Assembly: GCA_964514305.1 (NCBI GenBank) | Contig: CAZEQD010000036.1 | Location: forward strand, 1 to 19,394 | DNA: 19,394 nucleotides | Reading direction: 5' to 3' | Source of the DNA: CAZEQD01 sp964514305 | GTDB taxonomy: Bacteria; Acidobacteriota; Aminicenantia; Aminicenantales; Aminicenantaceae | Shown here: positions 13,021-19,394 of the stretch, piece by piece | Position numbering within the stretch: the stretch's first letter is position 1 | Layout: every line of letters starts with the position of its first letter | Notes under the pieces: generated by a model | Databases searched by the model: none | What the model was told of the DNA's origin: nothing | The model's input: only the letters and a program-made list of their open reading frames with translations | Translations under genes and position numbers: made by a program

Positions 13021-13794
13021 ATGGAAATTTCTGCTGTAATCATTACTTACAACGAGGAAAAACGACTGGAGCCAGCCCTTAAAAGTCTGGAGGGAGTGGC
13101 CTCAGAGATAATAGTGGTTGATGCTTACAGCCAGGATAAGACTTTAAAAATAGCTAAAAAATATACAGACAAAGTTTTTCGGAGGAAATGGACAAACTTT
13201 GCTGACCAGAAGAATTTTGCCAACAACAAAGCTTCTCTTCCCTGGATTCTTTCTTTGGATGCTGACGAAAGACTCTCGTCCCAGCTCCGCCAGGAAATTC
13301 TGGCTCTAAAAGAGGAAGAACCTCAGGTTGCAGGTTTTTCCATGCCGCGGCAGGTTTTTTATTTAGGAAAATGGATTCGTCATTCCGGCTGGTATCCTGA
13401 CCGCAAGATTCGTCTTTTTCGGAAAGAAAAAGCTCATTGGGAGGGAGAGTATATACACGAAGATTTAAAAATTGAAGGGAAAGTAGCCAAACTCAAAGGA
13501 GCCATTCATCATTTCACTTATCGGAATATTCAGGATCATCTGGATAGAATTAATACTTTTTCTGAGCTGGGAGCCAAAAAACTATATGCCAGAGGAAAAA
13601 AGTGCCGCTGGTATCATCTGCTTTTTCTTCCCTTTTTCAGGCTTGCTAAATCTTATTTCTTAAAAGCTGGTTTTCTTGATGGCTTTGCCGGGCTGATTAT
13701 TTCAGTTCTTAATGGCTACTCCATTTTTATTCGCTATGCCAAGTTGAAGGAGATATGGAAAAAAGGAGAGAGAATTGAGCCTTTTCCATATTGA
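13021..13794 (+). CDS. Family 2 glycosyltransferase, WaaE/KdtX-like
   Basis: A 257-residue GT-A glycosyltransferase. It opens MEISAVIITYNEEKRLEPAL, and VVDAYSQDKT (32-41) occupies the usual VDSxSxDxT position. The metal/nucleotide DxD-like motif is SLDADER (78-84). The downstream RKIRLFRKEKAHWEGEYIHE is typical of WaaE-type LPS core glucosyltransferases. A mildly hydrophobic C-terminal stretch may associate with the inner membrane. No SD precedes the ATG. The 3' end overlaps the next glycosyltransferase gene by 20 nt, so the two are translationally linked and probably work on the same glycan. The exact acceptor is unknown. Confidence 0.88.
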   Translation: MEISAVIITYNEEKRLEPALKSLEGVASEIIVVDAYSQDKTLKIAKKYTDKVFRRKWTNFADQKNFANNKASLPWILSLDADERLSSQLRQEILALKEEEPQVAGFSMPRQVFYLGKWIRHSGWYPDRKIRLFRKEKAHWEGEYIHEDLKIEGKVAKLKGAIHHFTYRNIQDHLDRINTFSELGAKKLYARGKKCRWYHLLFLPFFRLAKSYFLKAGFLDGFAGLIISVLNGYSIFIRYAKLKEIWKKGERIEPFPY

Positions 13795-14884
13795 TGCTGG
13801 TCAGGAATGGCGGGGTGGCCAGAGACAATCTTTATTTTTGGTTAAAGAGCTGAGGCGCCAAGGTTTTTCTGTTTATTTTGTGGTTCAGCCCGGAAGCCCT
13901 CTCCATCAGAAAGCTTTGGAAGCCAATCTGCCAACCATTCCTTTAAATATGCGTCATGAGTTTGATTTACTGGCCATCATCCGTTTAGCCTGGGCCATGA
14001 AGCGCAAAAATTGTCTTTTAGCTCATTTCCATGATGCTCATGGTTTGGCTATCGGCTTGGCTGCTTCCTCTTTGGCTAAAGTTCCACTCAGGATTGTTTC
14101 CAGAAGGGTCGATTTTCCCTTAAAGAAAAACTTTCTTTCTCGCCGGAAGTATAATAAAAATATTGATGCAATAGTGGCTATCTCTCAGGGGGTAAAAAAG
14201 GTGTTAATTGAAAGCGGTCTTCCTCTCTCGAAAATTAAAGTCATTCCTTCTGGTATAGATTTTACCCCTTACAAAGAAGCCTCTTCCTCTGATTACTTGA
14301 GGCGTGAATTTTCATTTGCTGAAGATGATTATTTGGTAGGAATGATTGCTCATCTAGCAGATCATAAAGGCCATAAATATTTGATTCGGGCTACCAGGAT
14401 CTTGAGGGAAAAAGCTCCCAAAGTGAAAGTCATCATCGTCGGGGAGGGACCGATGCGGCTGGAATTAACCAGAGAAGTCCATAACTCTGGAGTGGAGGAC
14501 ATCGTTTTCTTTTTAGGCTTTCGTCATGATATACCGCGCATTCTGGCCTCGCTGGATTTGTTTGTTCTTTCCTCTTATCTTGAGGGCCTGGGGAGCATTA
14601 TTCTGGATGCCATGGCCTGCCGGCTGCCGGTTGTGGCTACTCGAGTGGGCGGCATTCCGGAGGTGGTAAAACATGGCCAGACTGGCATTTTAGTTCCAGC
14701 TCGCAGTCCGACAGCCCTTGCCAAGGCAATCCTTAAGCTTTATAATGACCGGAAGTTAGCTTCTCGTTTGGGCCAACAGGGCTATGAAGTTGTCCACGGC
14801 AAATTCTCGGCTGAATCAATGGCTGCCAAGATGATCCGCCTCTATGAGAAGTTAGCCAAGGAGAAAGGTTTTAGACTCCATTGA
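13775..14884 (+). CDS. Family 4 (GT-B) glycosyltransferase with TTG start
   Basis: A 369-residue protein starting at TTG 13775, nine bases after an AAAAGGAG. The N-terminal motif SLFHIDAGQEWRGGQRQ matches where such glycosyltransferases begin, and there is no upstream ATG in a suitable place. The C-terminal Rossmann domain holds VGEGPMRLEL, FFLGFRHDIPRILASLDLFV and EGLGSIILDAMA. In the EX7E motif E270 is present, but the second acidic residue is D278 instead of Glu, a conservative change. VGGIPEVV then binds the donor. It probably adds a sugar to LPS core or a related envelope glycan with the overlapping family 2 enzyme. Confidence 0.9.
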   Translation: MSLFHIDAGQEWRGGQRQSLFLVKELRRQGFSVYFVVQPGSPLHQKALEANLPTIPLNMRHEFDLLAIIRLAWAMKRKNCLLAHFHDAHGLAIGLAASSLAKVPLRIVSRRVDFPLKKNFLSRRKYNKNIDAIVAISQGVKKVLIESGLPLSKIKVIPSGIDFTPYKEASSSDYLRREFSFAEDDYLVGMIAHLADHKGHKYLIRATRILREKAPKVKVIIVGEGPMRLELTREVHNSGVEDIVFFLGFRHDIPRILASLDLFVLSSYLEGLGSIILDAMACRLPVVATRVGGIPEVVKHGQTGILVPARSPTALAKAILKLYNDRKLASRLGQQGYEVVHGKFSAESMAAKMIRLYEKLAKEKGFRLH

Positions 14885-14891
14885 TATTAAA

Positions 14892-16001
14892 ATGAAAGTT
14901 GAACGAATAGAACTTTTTCTCTTAGAGCTTCCCTATGTCCATTTTTTTGAAACAAGTCTAGGCCGGGAGGAAAAGCGGACATTTATCCTGGTTAAAGTTT
15001 TTGGTGATGGACTCTGTGGCTATGGGGAAGTTGTGGCCGAAAAAAAACCGCTTTACAGTTATGAATCCACTTCTACAGCCTGGCTGGTTCTCAAAGAGTA
15101 CTTAATCCCTCTGGTCTTCAAAGAATCGATTGGCAACCCTCAGGATTTTTCTCAGGCGGCCGGTCGCTACAAAGGCCATCCTATGGCTAAAGCTGGTCTG
15201 GAGCTGGCTTTCTGGGATCTTGAAGCCAAAGCCCGGAATCTTCCTCTCTGGAAGATTTATGGAGGAAAAAAGAATGAAATTCCGGTTGGAGTTAGTGTGG
15301 GCATTCAGGATTCGGTTAGCCAGTTACTGGAGCGAATTGAAGGCTTTCTTCAGGAGGGCTATCAAAGGATAAAGATTAAAATTAAGCTGGGCTGGGATGT
15401 TCAAGTCTGTCAGGAAGTGCGCGCGCGCTTTCCTGATATCCCTCTCCAGGTGGATGCTAATGGTGCTTACAGTCTGGCTGATAAAGACCAGCTTAAAAAG
15501 CTTGATGCTTTTCATCTTCTGATGCTGGAGCAGCCTTTTCCTCCTTATGATTTATGGGATCACCGTAAGCTTCAGCAGCAAATAGAAACCGCTATCTGTC
15601 TTGACGAAAGCATTATCAGTGTTGAGACTGCCCGCCAGGCCTGGGAAATGGGCAGTTGCCGCATCATTAATATCAAGGTGGGGCGAGTAGGAGGAATTGT
15701 TGAAGCTCGAAAAATACATGATTTCTGTCAGCAGAAATCAATTCCAGTCTGGTGCGGAGGCATGCTGGAATCAGGAATAGGCAGAGCCCACAATATCCAT
15801 CTGGCCACTCTTCCCAATTTCCGCCTCCCTCATGATCTTTCAGCTAGCAAGCGCTATTATGCCCAGGATTTAATTGAACCACCAATAGAGATTACGCCTC
15901 AGGGGACAATAATGGTCCCTGAGGGAGTGGGCATTGGTGTCTTTCCTCAAGCAGATAGAATAAAGCGGGCTACTCTCCAACTTGAAGTCTTTAAGAAATA
16001 G
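14892..16001 (+). CDS. menC: o-Succinylbenzoate synthase / N-succinylamino acid racemase family enzyme
   Basis: A 369-residue enolase-superfamily barrel of the MenC/OSBS-NSAR subgroup. The capping domain is N-terminal (GYGEVVAEKKPLYSYES, 43-59). The catalytic KxK is K161/K163 in RIKIKIK. Metal ligands are D188 (VDANGAY), E213 (LEQPF) and D238 (LDES), and the opposite lysine is K262 in IKVGRVGG. WCGGMLESGIGRAHN (287-301) is typical of this subgroup. All catalytic residues are present. It either makes o-succinylbenzoate for menaquinone or racemises N-succinylamino acids; many relatives do both. No other men gene is nearby, so racemase activity is quite possible. It begins eight nt after the glycosyltransferase stop, without a clear SD. 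Confidence 0.85.
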   Translation: MKVERIELFLLELPYVHFFETSLGREEKRTFILVKVFGDGLCGYGEVVAEKKPLYSYESTSTAWLVLKEYLIPLVFKESIGNPQDFSQAAGRYKGHPMAKAGLELAFWDLEAKARNLPLWKIYGGKKNEIPVGVSVGIQDSVSQLLERIEGFLQEGYQRIKIKIKLGWDVQVCQEVRARFPDIPLQVDANGAYSLADKDQLKKLDAFHLLMLEQPFPPYDLWDHRKLQQQIETAICLDESIISVETARQAWEMGSCRIINIKVGRVGGIVEARKIHDFCQQKSIPVWCGGMLESGIGRAHNIHLATLPNFRLPHDLSASKRYYAQDLIEPPIEITPQGTIMVPEGVGIGVFPQADRIKRATLQLEVFKK

Positions 16002-16121
16002 GGCGAGGGTTCTTATTTGCTTAATGCCTGGTAATTTGAAGAGTCCTCCTTAACAGTATCGATTTCTATCTATCCTTGCCAGAGACTTCGAACTTTTCCC
16101 TATAGGATTCAGATGAACGGC

Positions 16122-16136
16122 AATCTCCTGGAGATT
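16122..16136. repeat. Short perfect palindrome
   Basis: AATCTCC and GGAGATT are arranged around a single T. It is too short to be informative alone. It might be a protein-binding site or a decayed repeat. Confidence 0.3.
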
Positions 16137-16154
16137 AAGCATAAAACGTAAAAT

Positions 16155-16178
16155 TTAGGGCCGCTATCCTCAGCAGAC
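16155..16178 (+). repeat. REP-like unit interrupted by the MITE
   Basis: TTAGGGCCGCTATCCTCAGC followed by AGAC corresponds to the family order GTAGGG, stem, TCCT, CAGCAGACC. The MITE begins at the next base, where other units continue with CG or CC. Confidence 0.5.
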
Positions 16179-16307
16179 GGGGTCAGACCTTCATAAGTTT
16201 CATAAATTATGCTTCTCTATTGATATATTTCGTGCGTGTGTAAGGGACAAAAGTTATTACGATTATTGTAAGAATTAAAGTTATGAAACTTATGAAGGTC
16301 TGACCCC
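16179..16307. mobile_element. 129-bp non-autonomous copy (MITE) of the transposase element
   Basis: The two ends (16179-16205 and 16281-16307) are perfect 27-bp inverted repeats beginning GGGGTCAGACCTTCATAAGT. They enclose 75 bp without a gene. The right 32 bp (16277-16308) matches 5301-5332 of the complete element with one difference. It was therefore probably moved in trans by that transposase or a close relative. The arms could fold as one long hairpin. Confidence 0.85.
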
Positions 16308-16345
16308 ACCGGCAATTCACTTTTTGTCATAGAGCCGCCAGAGGC

Positions 16346-16374
16346 TTGAATAACTAAAGGAAATAAAATAAAAT
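16346..16374 (+). promoter_or_regulatory. Candidate promoter for the GerW-like gene pair
   Basis: TTGAAT (16346-16351) and TAAAAT (16369-16374) are 17 nt apart. The start would fall near 16381, giving a leader of about 130 nt that contains the inverted repeat at 16462-16485. The -35 matches 4 of 6. Confidence 0.4.
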
Positions 16375-16461
16375 GTTAGCTGCTTGCTAAGGATAAGATG
16401 GGAATAAGATAAAAGGGAATAAGAAATTTAAGTTAGGAGAAAATTTATAAAAGCTTATGCT

Positions 16462-16485
16462 TTCTGTCTGATTAAATAGACAGAA
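16462..16485. promoter_or_regulatory. Inverted repeat in the leader of the GerW-like genes
   Basis: TTCTGTCT (16462-16469) pairs perfectly with AGACAGAA (16478-16485) across an 8-nt loop. It ends about a dozen bases before the AAAGGAGGT of the next gene. It could be an RNA hairpin affecting translation or an operator. It lacks a T-tract, so it is not a terminator. Confidence 0.45.
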
Positions 16486-16510
16486 CAAAATTATAAAAGG
16501 AGGTAACAGA

Positions 16511-16906
16511 TTGAAAAAAGGATTAATGTTAGCGTTTGTTCTAAGTTTGATGTTTTTTCTGCTTGGAAATGGATTGTTTGCGGCCAAGCAACAGTCTAAG
16601 CCCAAAACCAGAGCAACCCAAGTGAATCAAGTCTCTGTTATGACCAAAGCCATGACCGATCGCCTCTCGAGCAGTCTTCATGTCAAAAACGTTGTGGGTG
16701 ATCCAGTTAAAGTGGGTCAGGTTACTATTATCCCCATTATCATGATTGAGGTTGGCTTTGGTGGCGGCGGCGGTGGTCCTGGAGGCGGTCAGGCCATGGG
16801 CGGCCAAGGCTTTTACACCAGTGGAGAGGCTAGACCCATAGGCTTTGTGGTCATCACCAAAAGAGAGACTAAATTCATCAGTGTAGGCAAGATTCCCCGC
16901 AAGTAG
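16511..16906 (+). CDS. Exported GerW/YtfJ-like glycine-rich protein
   Basis: A 131-residue protein starting at TTG 16511, which follows an excellent AAAGGAGGT. A signal peptide occupies about 1-25 (KKGLMLAFVLSLMFFLLGNG, then LFAA). The rest resembles the YtfJ/GerW core: NVVGDPVKVGQVTIIPIIMI (60-79), a glycine-rich turn GFGGGGGGPGGG (82-93), then ARPIGFVVITKRETKFISVG (107-126). GerW proteins are known from spore formation, but relatives occur widely and their biochemistry is unclear. Unlike cytoplasmic YtfJ, this one appears exported. Its stop is 11 nt before the next gene, which has the same core. Confidence 0.75.
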   Translation: MKKGLMLAFVLSLMFFLLGNGLFAAKQQSKPKTRATQVNQVSVMTKAMTDRLSSSLHVKNVVGDPVKVGQVTIIPIIMIEVGFGGGGGGPGGGQAMGGQGFYTSGEARPIGFVVITKRETKFISVGKIPRK

Positions 16907-16917
16907 GGAGGAAGACA

Positions 16918-17865
16918 ATGAAAATTAAATTATTAATTTCAATTTTGGTAACAGGCCTTCTCTTATGTGGAATGCCTCTTCAAGCCCAGTCCAAGACAGC
17001 TTTAGATGAGGCTTTTGTCAGTTTCGACCGGATGATGTCTATCATAAAAGTCAGTTCCCTCATCAGCAAACCCATTCAAGCCCAGGGTACCATTATTGTT
17101 CCCTTTTCCAAAATTTCCTTTGGTGTAGGAGCTGGGGGAATGATGATGGGTTTTGGCGGAGGCATGGGGGGCAAGACTGTTCCCCTGGGGATTTTAATCA
17201 TTAAAGGGGAAGATGTTCGAGTGGAACTTTTTCCTTTTGAGGAAAAAAAGCCTTCTTTTTTCCAGGAAATGCTGCCTGTTTTATTTAAAATATTGCCTCA
17301 GATTCTTAGCAAAAAATTTCCAGGCTCCGCCCAACCACCCACATCTATTCAGAAATCATCACCAAAACCTAAAATTCCTGAGGGAGAAGCTTCTCTGGAT
17401 GTAGTTGAGAAACTTTTTGAACAGAAAAAATATGAGCAAGCCCTGGCCATGGTGGATGCTCTGTTAGCTAAAGAGCCGAATAATGCTGAATATCACGCTT
17501 GGAAAGGCAATATCATGGGCAGCATGGCCCAGGGTTCGCCGGCTGAGATGATGAAATATGGTATGGGTGCTATGCAGGAATATGAAAAGGCACTCCAGCT
17601 TGATCCAAAAAATGCCATGGCTCATTTTGGTCGAGGCGTCAGCAGGTTAATGGCTCCTCCAGGATTTGGCGGAGATGTTGATGGGGCTATAGAAGACTTA
17701 GAGTTAGCCTGTGCAAAAAAGCCTTTTGCTGAGGCTTATTACTATTTAGGGGTTGCTTATCAGAAAAAAGGCTTAATTGATAAGGCCAAAGTTGCTTTCA
17801 AAAAAGCCTTGGAGCTTAAGCCTGATTATAAAGAAGCAGCCCAGGCTTTAGCCGGAATTAAATAA
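16918..17865 (+). CDS. Exported GerW/YtfJ-like domain fused to TPR repeats
   Basis: A 315-residue protein with GGAGG before the ATG. The signal peptide is MKIKLLISILVTGLLLCGMP followed by LQAQS. Residues 48-105 repeat the GerW-like pattern: LISKPIQAQGTIIVPFSKIS, GVGAGGMMMGFGGGMGG and VPLGILIIKGEDVRVELFPF. A proline-rich linker follows (137-156). At least three TPR-like repeats run from about 157 to the end, for example EQKKYEQALAMVDALLAKEP, AMQEYEKALQLDPKNAMAHF and AYYYLGVAYQKKGLIDKAKV. The paired genes probably form one operon, and the two proteins may act together in the periplasm or envelope, with the TPRs binding partners. Confidence 0.8.
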   Translation: MKIKLLISILVTGLLLCGMPLQAQSKTALDEAFVSFDRMMSIIKVSSLISKPIQAQGTIIVPFSKISFGVGAGGMMMGFGGGMGGKTVPLGILIIKGEDVRVELFPFEEKKPSFFQEMLPVLFKILPQILSKKFPGSAQPPTSIQKSSPKPKIPEGEASLDVVEKLFEQKKYEQALAMVDALLAKEPNNAEYHAWKGNIMGSMAQGSPAEMMKYGMGAMQEYEKALQLDPKNAMAHFGRGVSRLMAPPGFGGDVDGAIEDLELACAKKPFAEAYYYLGVAYQKKGLIDKAKVAFKKALELKPDYKEAAQALAGIK

Positions 17866-17944
17866 ATTCACCTGTAATAATTACCAGGCTGCCGCCTTTA
17901 ATATTTAGTTTAGAACTTATATCAATATGCATAATGAGTAGCCT

Positions 17945-18003
17945 CTATTACTAGAAGTAATAGATTTCGTGATTTTATCCATTTTTATTACTGAGAGTAA
18001 TAA
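17945..18003. promoter_or_regulatory. Two near-identical palindromes ATTACT-N3-AGTAAT upstream of purM
   Basis: ATTACTAGAAGTAAT (17947-17961) and ATTACTGAGAGTAAT (17987-18001) share both 6-bp arms and differ only in the 3-nt centre. Each extends by one further paired base or more on both sides. Their centres are 40 bp apart, near four helical turns, as for paired operators. They lie 30-90 bp upstream of the purM -35 box. The protein that binds is unknown; a pair of RNA hairpins after the TPR gene is the alternative. Confidence 0.5.
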
Positions 18004-18032
18004 TTTGTGCTTATAGATATAGCAATTTCAGT

Positions 18033-18062
18033 TTGACTTGGATATTGGAAGGGTGATATAAA
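18033..18062 (+). promoter_or_regulatory. purM promoter
   Basis: TTGACT (18033-18038) and TATAAA (18057-18062) are 18 nt apart. Both boxes match 5 of 6. Initiation near 18069 leaves a short leader of about 17 nt containing AGGGAG before the ATG at 18086. Confidence 0.6.
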
Positions 18063-18085
18063 AAAGCTGTTGATTTAGGGAGAAA

Positions 18086-19090
18086 ATGGCTGGTTTAACT
18101 TATAAAAAGGCAGGAGTTGATATCGATAAAGCTGAAGCTTTCCTTAAAAAAATAAAGCCTCTTCTGGCCAGGACAAAAAGAAAAGAGGTTATAGGCAAGA
18201 TAGGCGGTTTCAGTGGCCTCTTTAAACCCCGCTTAAAACAGCTCAAAAATCCTGTTTTGGTTTCAGCCACTGATGGGGTGGGAACCAAACTCATGGTAGC
18301 CAGCCTCCTCAACAAATTCGAGGCAGTTGGAGTGGATTTAGTAGCTATGTGTGTCAATGACATAGTTGTCTGCGGGGCTGAACCGCTTTTTTTCCTGGAT
18401 TACATTGCCTGCGGCCGCTTAAAGCCAGATACCCTGTATGCAGTAATGAAAGGAATTGCCCGCGGCTGCTGTCAAGCTGGCTGTGCTTTAATCGGAGGAG
18501 AGACAGCCGAGCTTCCGGGTATGTATCCCCAGGACAAATTTGATCTGGCTGGCTTTTGTCTGGGCCTTGTCAGTCAGGAGAAAATTATTGATGGCTGCCG
18601 CTGCCGTCAAGGAGATTTGATTATAGGCCTTGCTTCCAGCGGCCTTCACAGCAATGGCTTTTCCTTGGTGCGTCGCCTTTTCAGCCCCGAGGAGATGAAA
18701 AGTCTCTTAAGCCGAACCCTACTTCGTCCAACCAGAATCTACGTTAGTTCCATTCTTAACCTTATAAAGAGAGTCGAAGTTAAAGCTATGGCCCACATAA
18801 CTGGGGGAGGCTTTTATGAAAATATCCCAAGAGTATTGCCCAAGGGCTTGGCTGCTGTTATTGATAAAGGTTCGTGGCCAATTGCCCGTATTTTTCGCCT
18901 CCTTCAGGATAGAGGGGGAGTGGATGAACGCGAAATGTTCAGAACGTTCAATATGGGAATTGGACTGGTGATTATAGTTAGTTCCAAAGATGCGCCCCAA
19001 GCGCTGGCTTTATTGGAGAAGTCAGGCGAGAAAGCTTGGCTAATCGGGCACCTGGAAAGGGGCCAGAAGCAGGTCATTATCAAAGACTGA
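18086..19090 (+). CDS. purM: Phosphoribosylformylglycinamidine cyclo-ligase (AIR synthetase)
   Basis: A 334-residue PurM (E. coli 345). It closes FGAM to aminoimidazole ribonucleotide with ATP in de novo purine synthesis. The N-terminal TYKKAGVDIDKAEAF is conserved. ATP-site motifs are SATDGVGTK (60-68), CVNDIVVCGAEPLFFLDYIA (89-108) and GGETAELPGMY (137-147). The later SSGLHSNGFSLVR and AHITGGGFYENIPR are intact. AGGGAG precedes the ATG. The gene has its own promoter and no purine gene on its left; any purine partners would lie beyond the right edge. Confidence 0.97.
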   Translation: MAGLTYKKAGVDIDKAEAFLKKIKPLLARTKRKEVIGKIGGFSGLFKPRLKQLKNPVLVSATDGVGTKLMVASLLNKFEAVGVDLVAMCVNDIVVCGAEPLFFLDYIACGRLKPDTLYAVMKGIARGCCQAGCALIGGETAELPGMYPQDKFDLAGFCLGLVSQEKIIDGCRCRQGDLIIGLASSGLHSNGFSLVRRLFSPEEMKSLLSRTLLRPTRIYVSSILNLIKRVEVKAMAHITGGGFYENIPRVLPKGLAAVIDKGSWPIARIFRLLQDRGGVDEREMFRTFNMGIGLVIIVSSKDAPQALALLEKSGEKAWLIGHLERGQKQVIIKD

Positions 19091-19394
19091 TCATCCAGTT
19101 ATTTACTATCAGTGAACGTATTTTTTCCATTCAAATAAATCTGACCTTAATTCACAGCTTTTGAAAGCTTTGGCTTTTGAGGAGATGTTTTTATCAGCCA
19201 CCTTTATATGGAATTTATCCTTTATGAGCTTATTTTGACCATAGAAAGAACCTTGATGATTATTCTTGTCTTTGAGAAGCGACCTTAAATGATCACTTGC
19301 CCTTTATCTGATTTCTATTATTTACCTAGAAAATGGCATCTTTTTATAAAAAAGTAACACATTTTCATGGTTCGTGGGTGTCCTTGGACATGAT
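19091..19394. other. 304-nt stretch after purM without a confirmed gene
   Basis: No complete gene is seen. The minus strand is open from 19303 to a TGA at 19111-19109 (64 codons, ending DLFEWKKYVH). It has no ATG near its start and no SD, so it may be chance or the eroded 3' end of a gene. Near the right edge TGTCC-TT-GGACA (19380-19391) is an inverted repeat that may belong to a feature beyond the window. No T-tract terminator is obvious after purM. Confidence 0.4.

Larger units (their letters stand above)
16002..16510. other. 509-nt intergenic region without a gene
   Basis: No convincing coding frame. From left to right it holds about 120 nt with nothing I recognise, a short palindrome at 16122-16136, half of a REP-like unit ending at 16178, a 129-bp MITE (16179-16307), a candidate promoter at 16346-16374, and an inverted repeat at 16462-16485 just before the next gene. 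Confidence 0.7.

Noticed and set aside
16541..16918. 125-codon minus-strand frame opposite the GerW-like gene
   Set aside because: It is antisense to a gene with a strong SD, signal peptide and recognisable fold. Its sequence has no family resemblance.
17875..17900. Terminator after the GerW-TPR gene
   Set aside because: CCTGTAATAATTACCAGG is nearly palindromic but has a bulge, almost no loop and no T-run.

Overview
The window reads as chromosomal DNA of a Gram-negative, moderately AT-rich bacterium. The outer-membrane evidence is a TolC-type efflux protein, a WaaE-like LPS-core glycosyltransferase and a lipoprotein-like TPR protein. Housekeeping genes (lepA, tsaD, mtnA, purM, tatA) are intact. 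The mix of an exported GerW-like pair, a REP-type transposase and many palindromic intergenic repeats fits a little-studied phylum; Aminicenantes/Acidobacteriota-like lineages are a guess, not shown by the sequence. No tRNA, rRNA or CRISPR array was seen.

Layout. 1-1434: very AT-rich. A leftward operon starts at the left edge (small leader ORF, then a truncated gene) behind a strong promoter whose -10 is overlapped by a 32-bp palindrome; an RpiR-type regulator with its own promoter lies upstream. 1435-4247: repeat cluster, then a leftward operon tatA - coiled-coil methyltransferase - ROK sugar kinase. 4248-5331: a 1.08-kb insertion with 'GGGGTCAGACC' inverted ends carrying a REP-type HUH transposase; it ends one base before the lepA start codon. 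5333-11023: lepA, an unknown protein, a TPR lipoprotein-like protein, mtnA and tsaD, all rightward. 11232-16001: TolC-like exporter, two overlapping glycosyltransferase genes and a MenC-like (OSBS/N-succinylamino acid racemase) enolase-superfamily enzyme. 16002-16510: gap with a 129-bp transposase-less copy of the insertion (MITE). 16511-17865: two secreted proteins with GerW/YtfJ-like glycine-rich cores, the second fused to TPRs. 17945-19090: two near-identical palindromes, a promoter, and purM.

The most unusual layer is the intergenic DNA. Nearly every gap between 1435 and 16180 holds REP-like palindromes sharing a GTAG foot, a TCCT loop and an oligopurine tail of 'GGAGTGAGGAGTAA' type. Two copies (1468-1535 and 12834-12901) align without gaps over 68 bp as inverted pairs, like REPINs. 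The tail supplies the stop codons of the ROK kinase and mtnA, one unit sits just before tsaD, and the MITE interrupts another unit.
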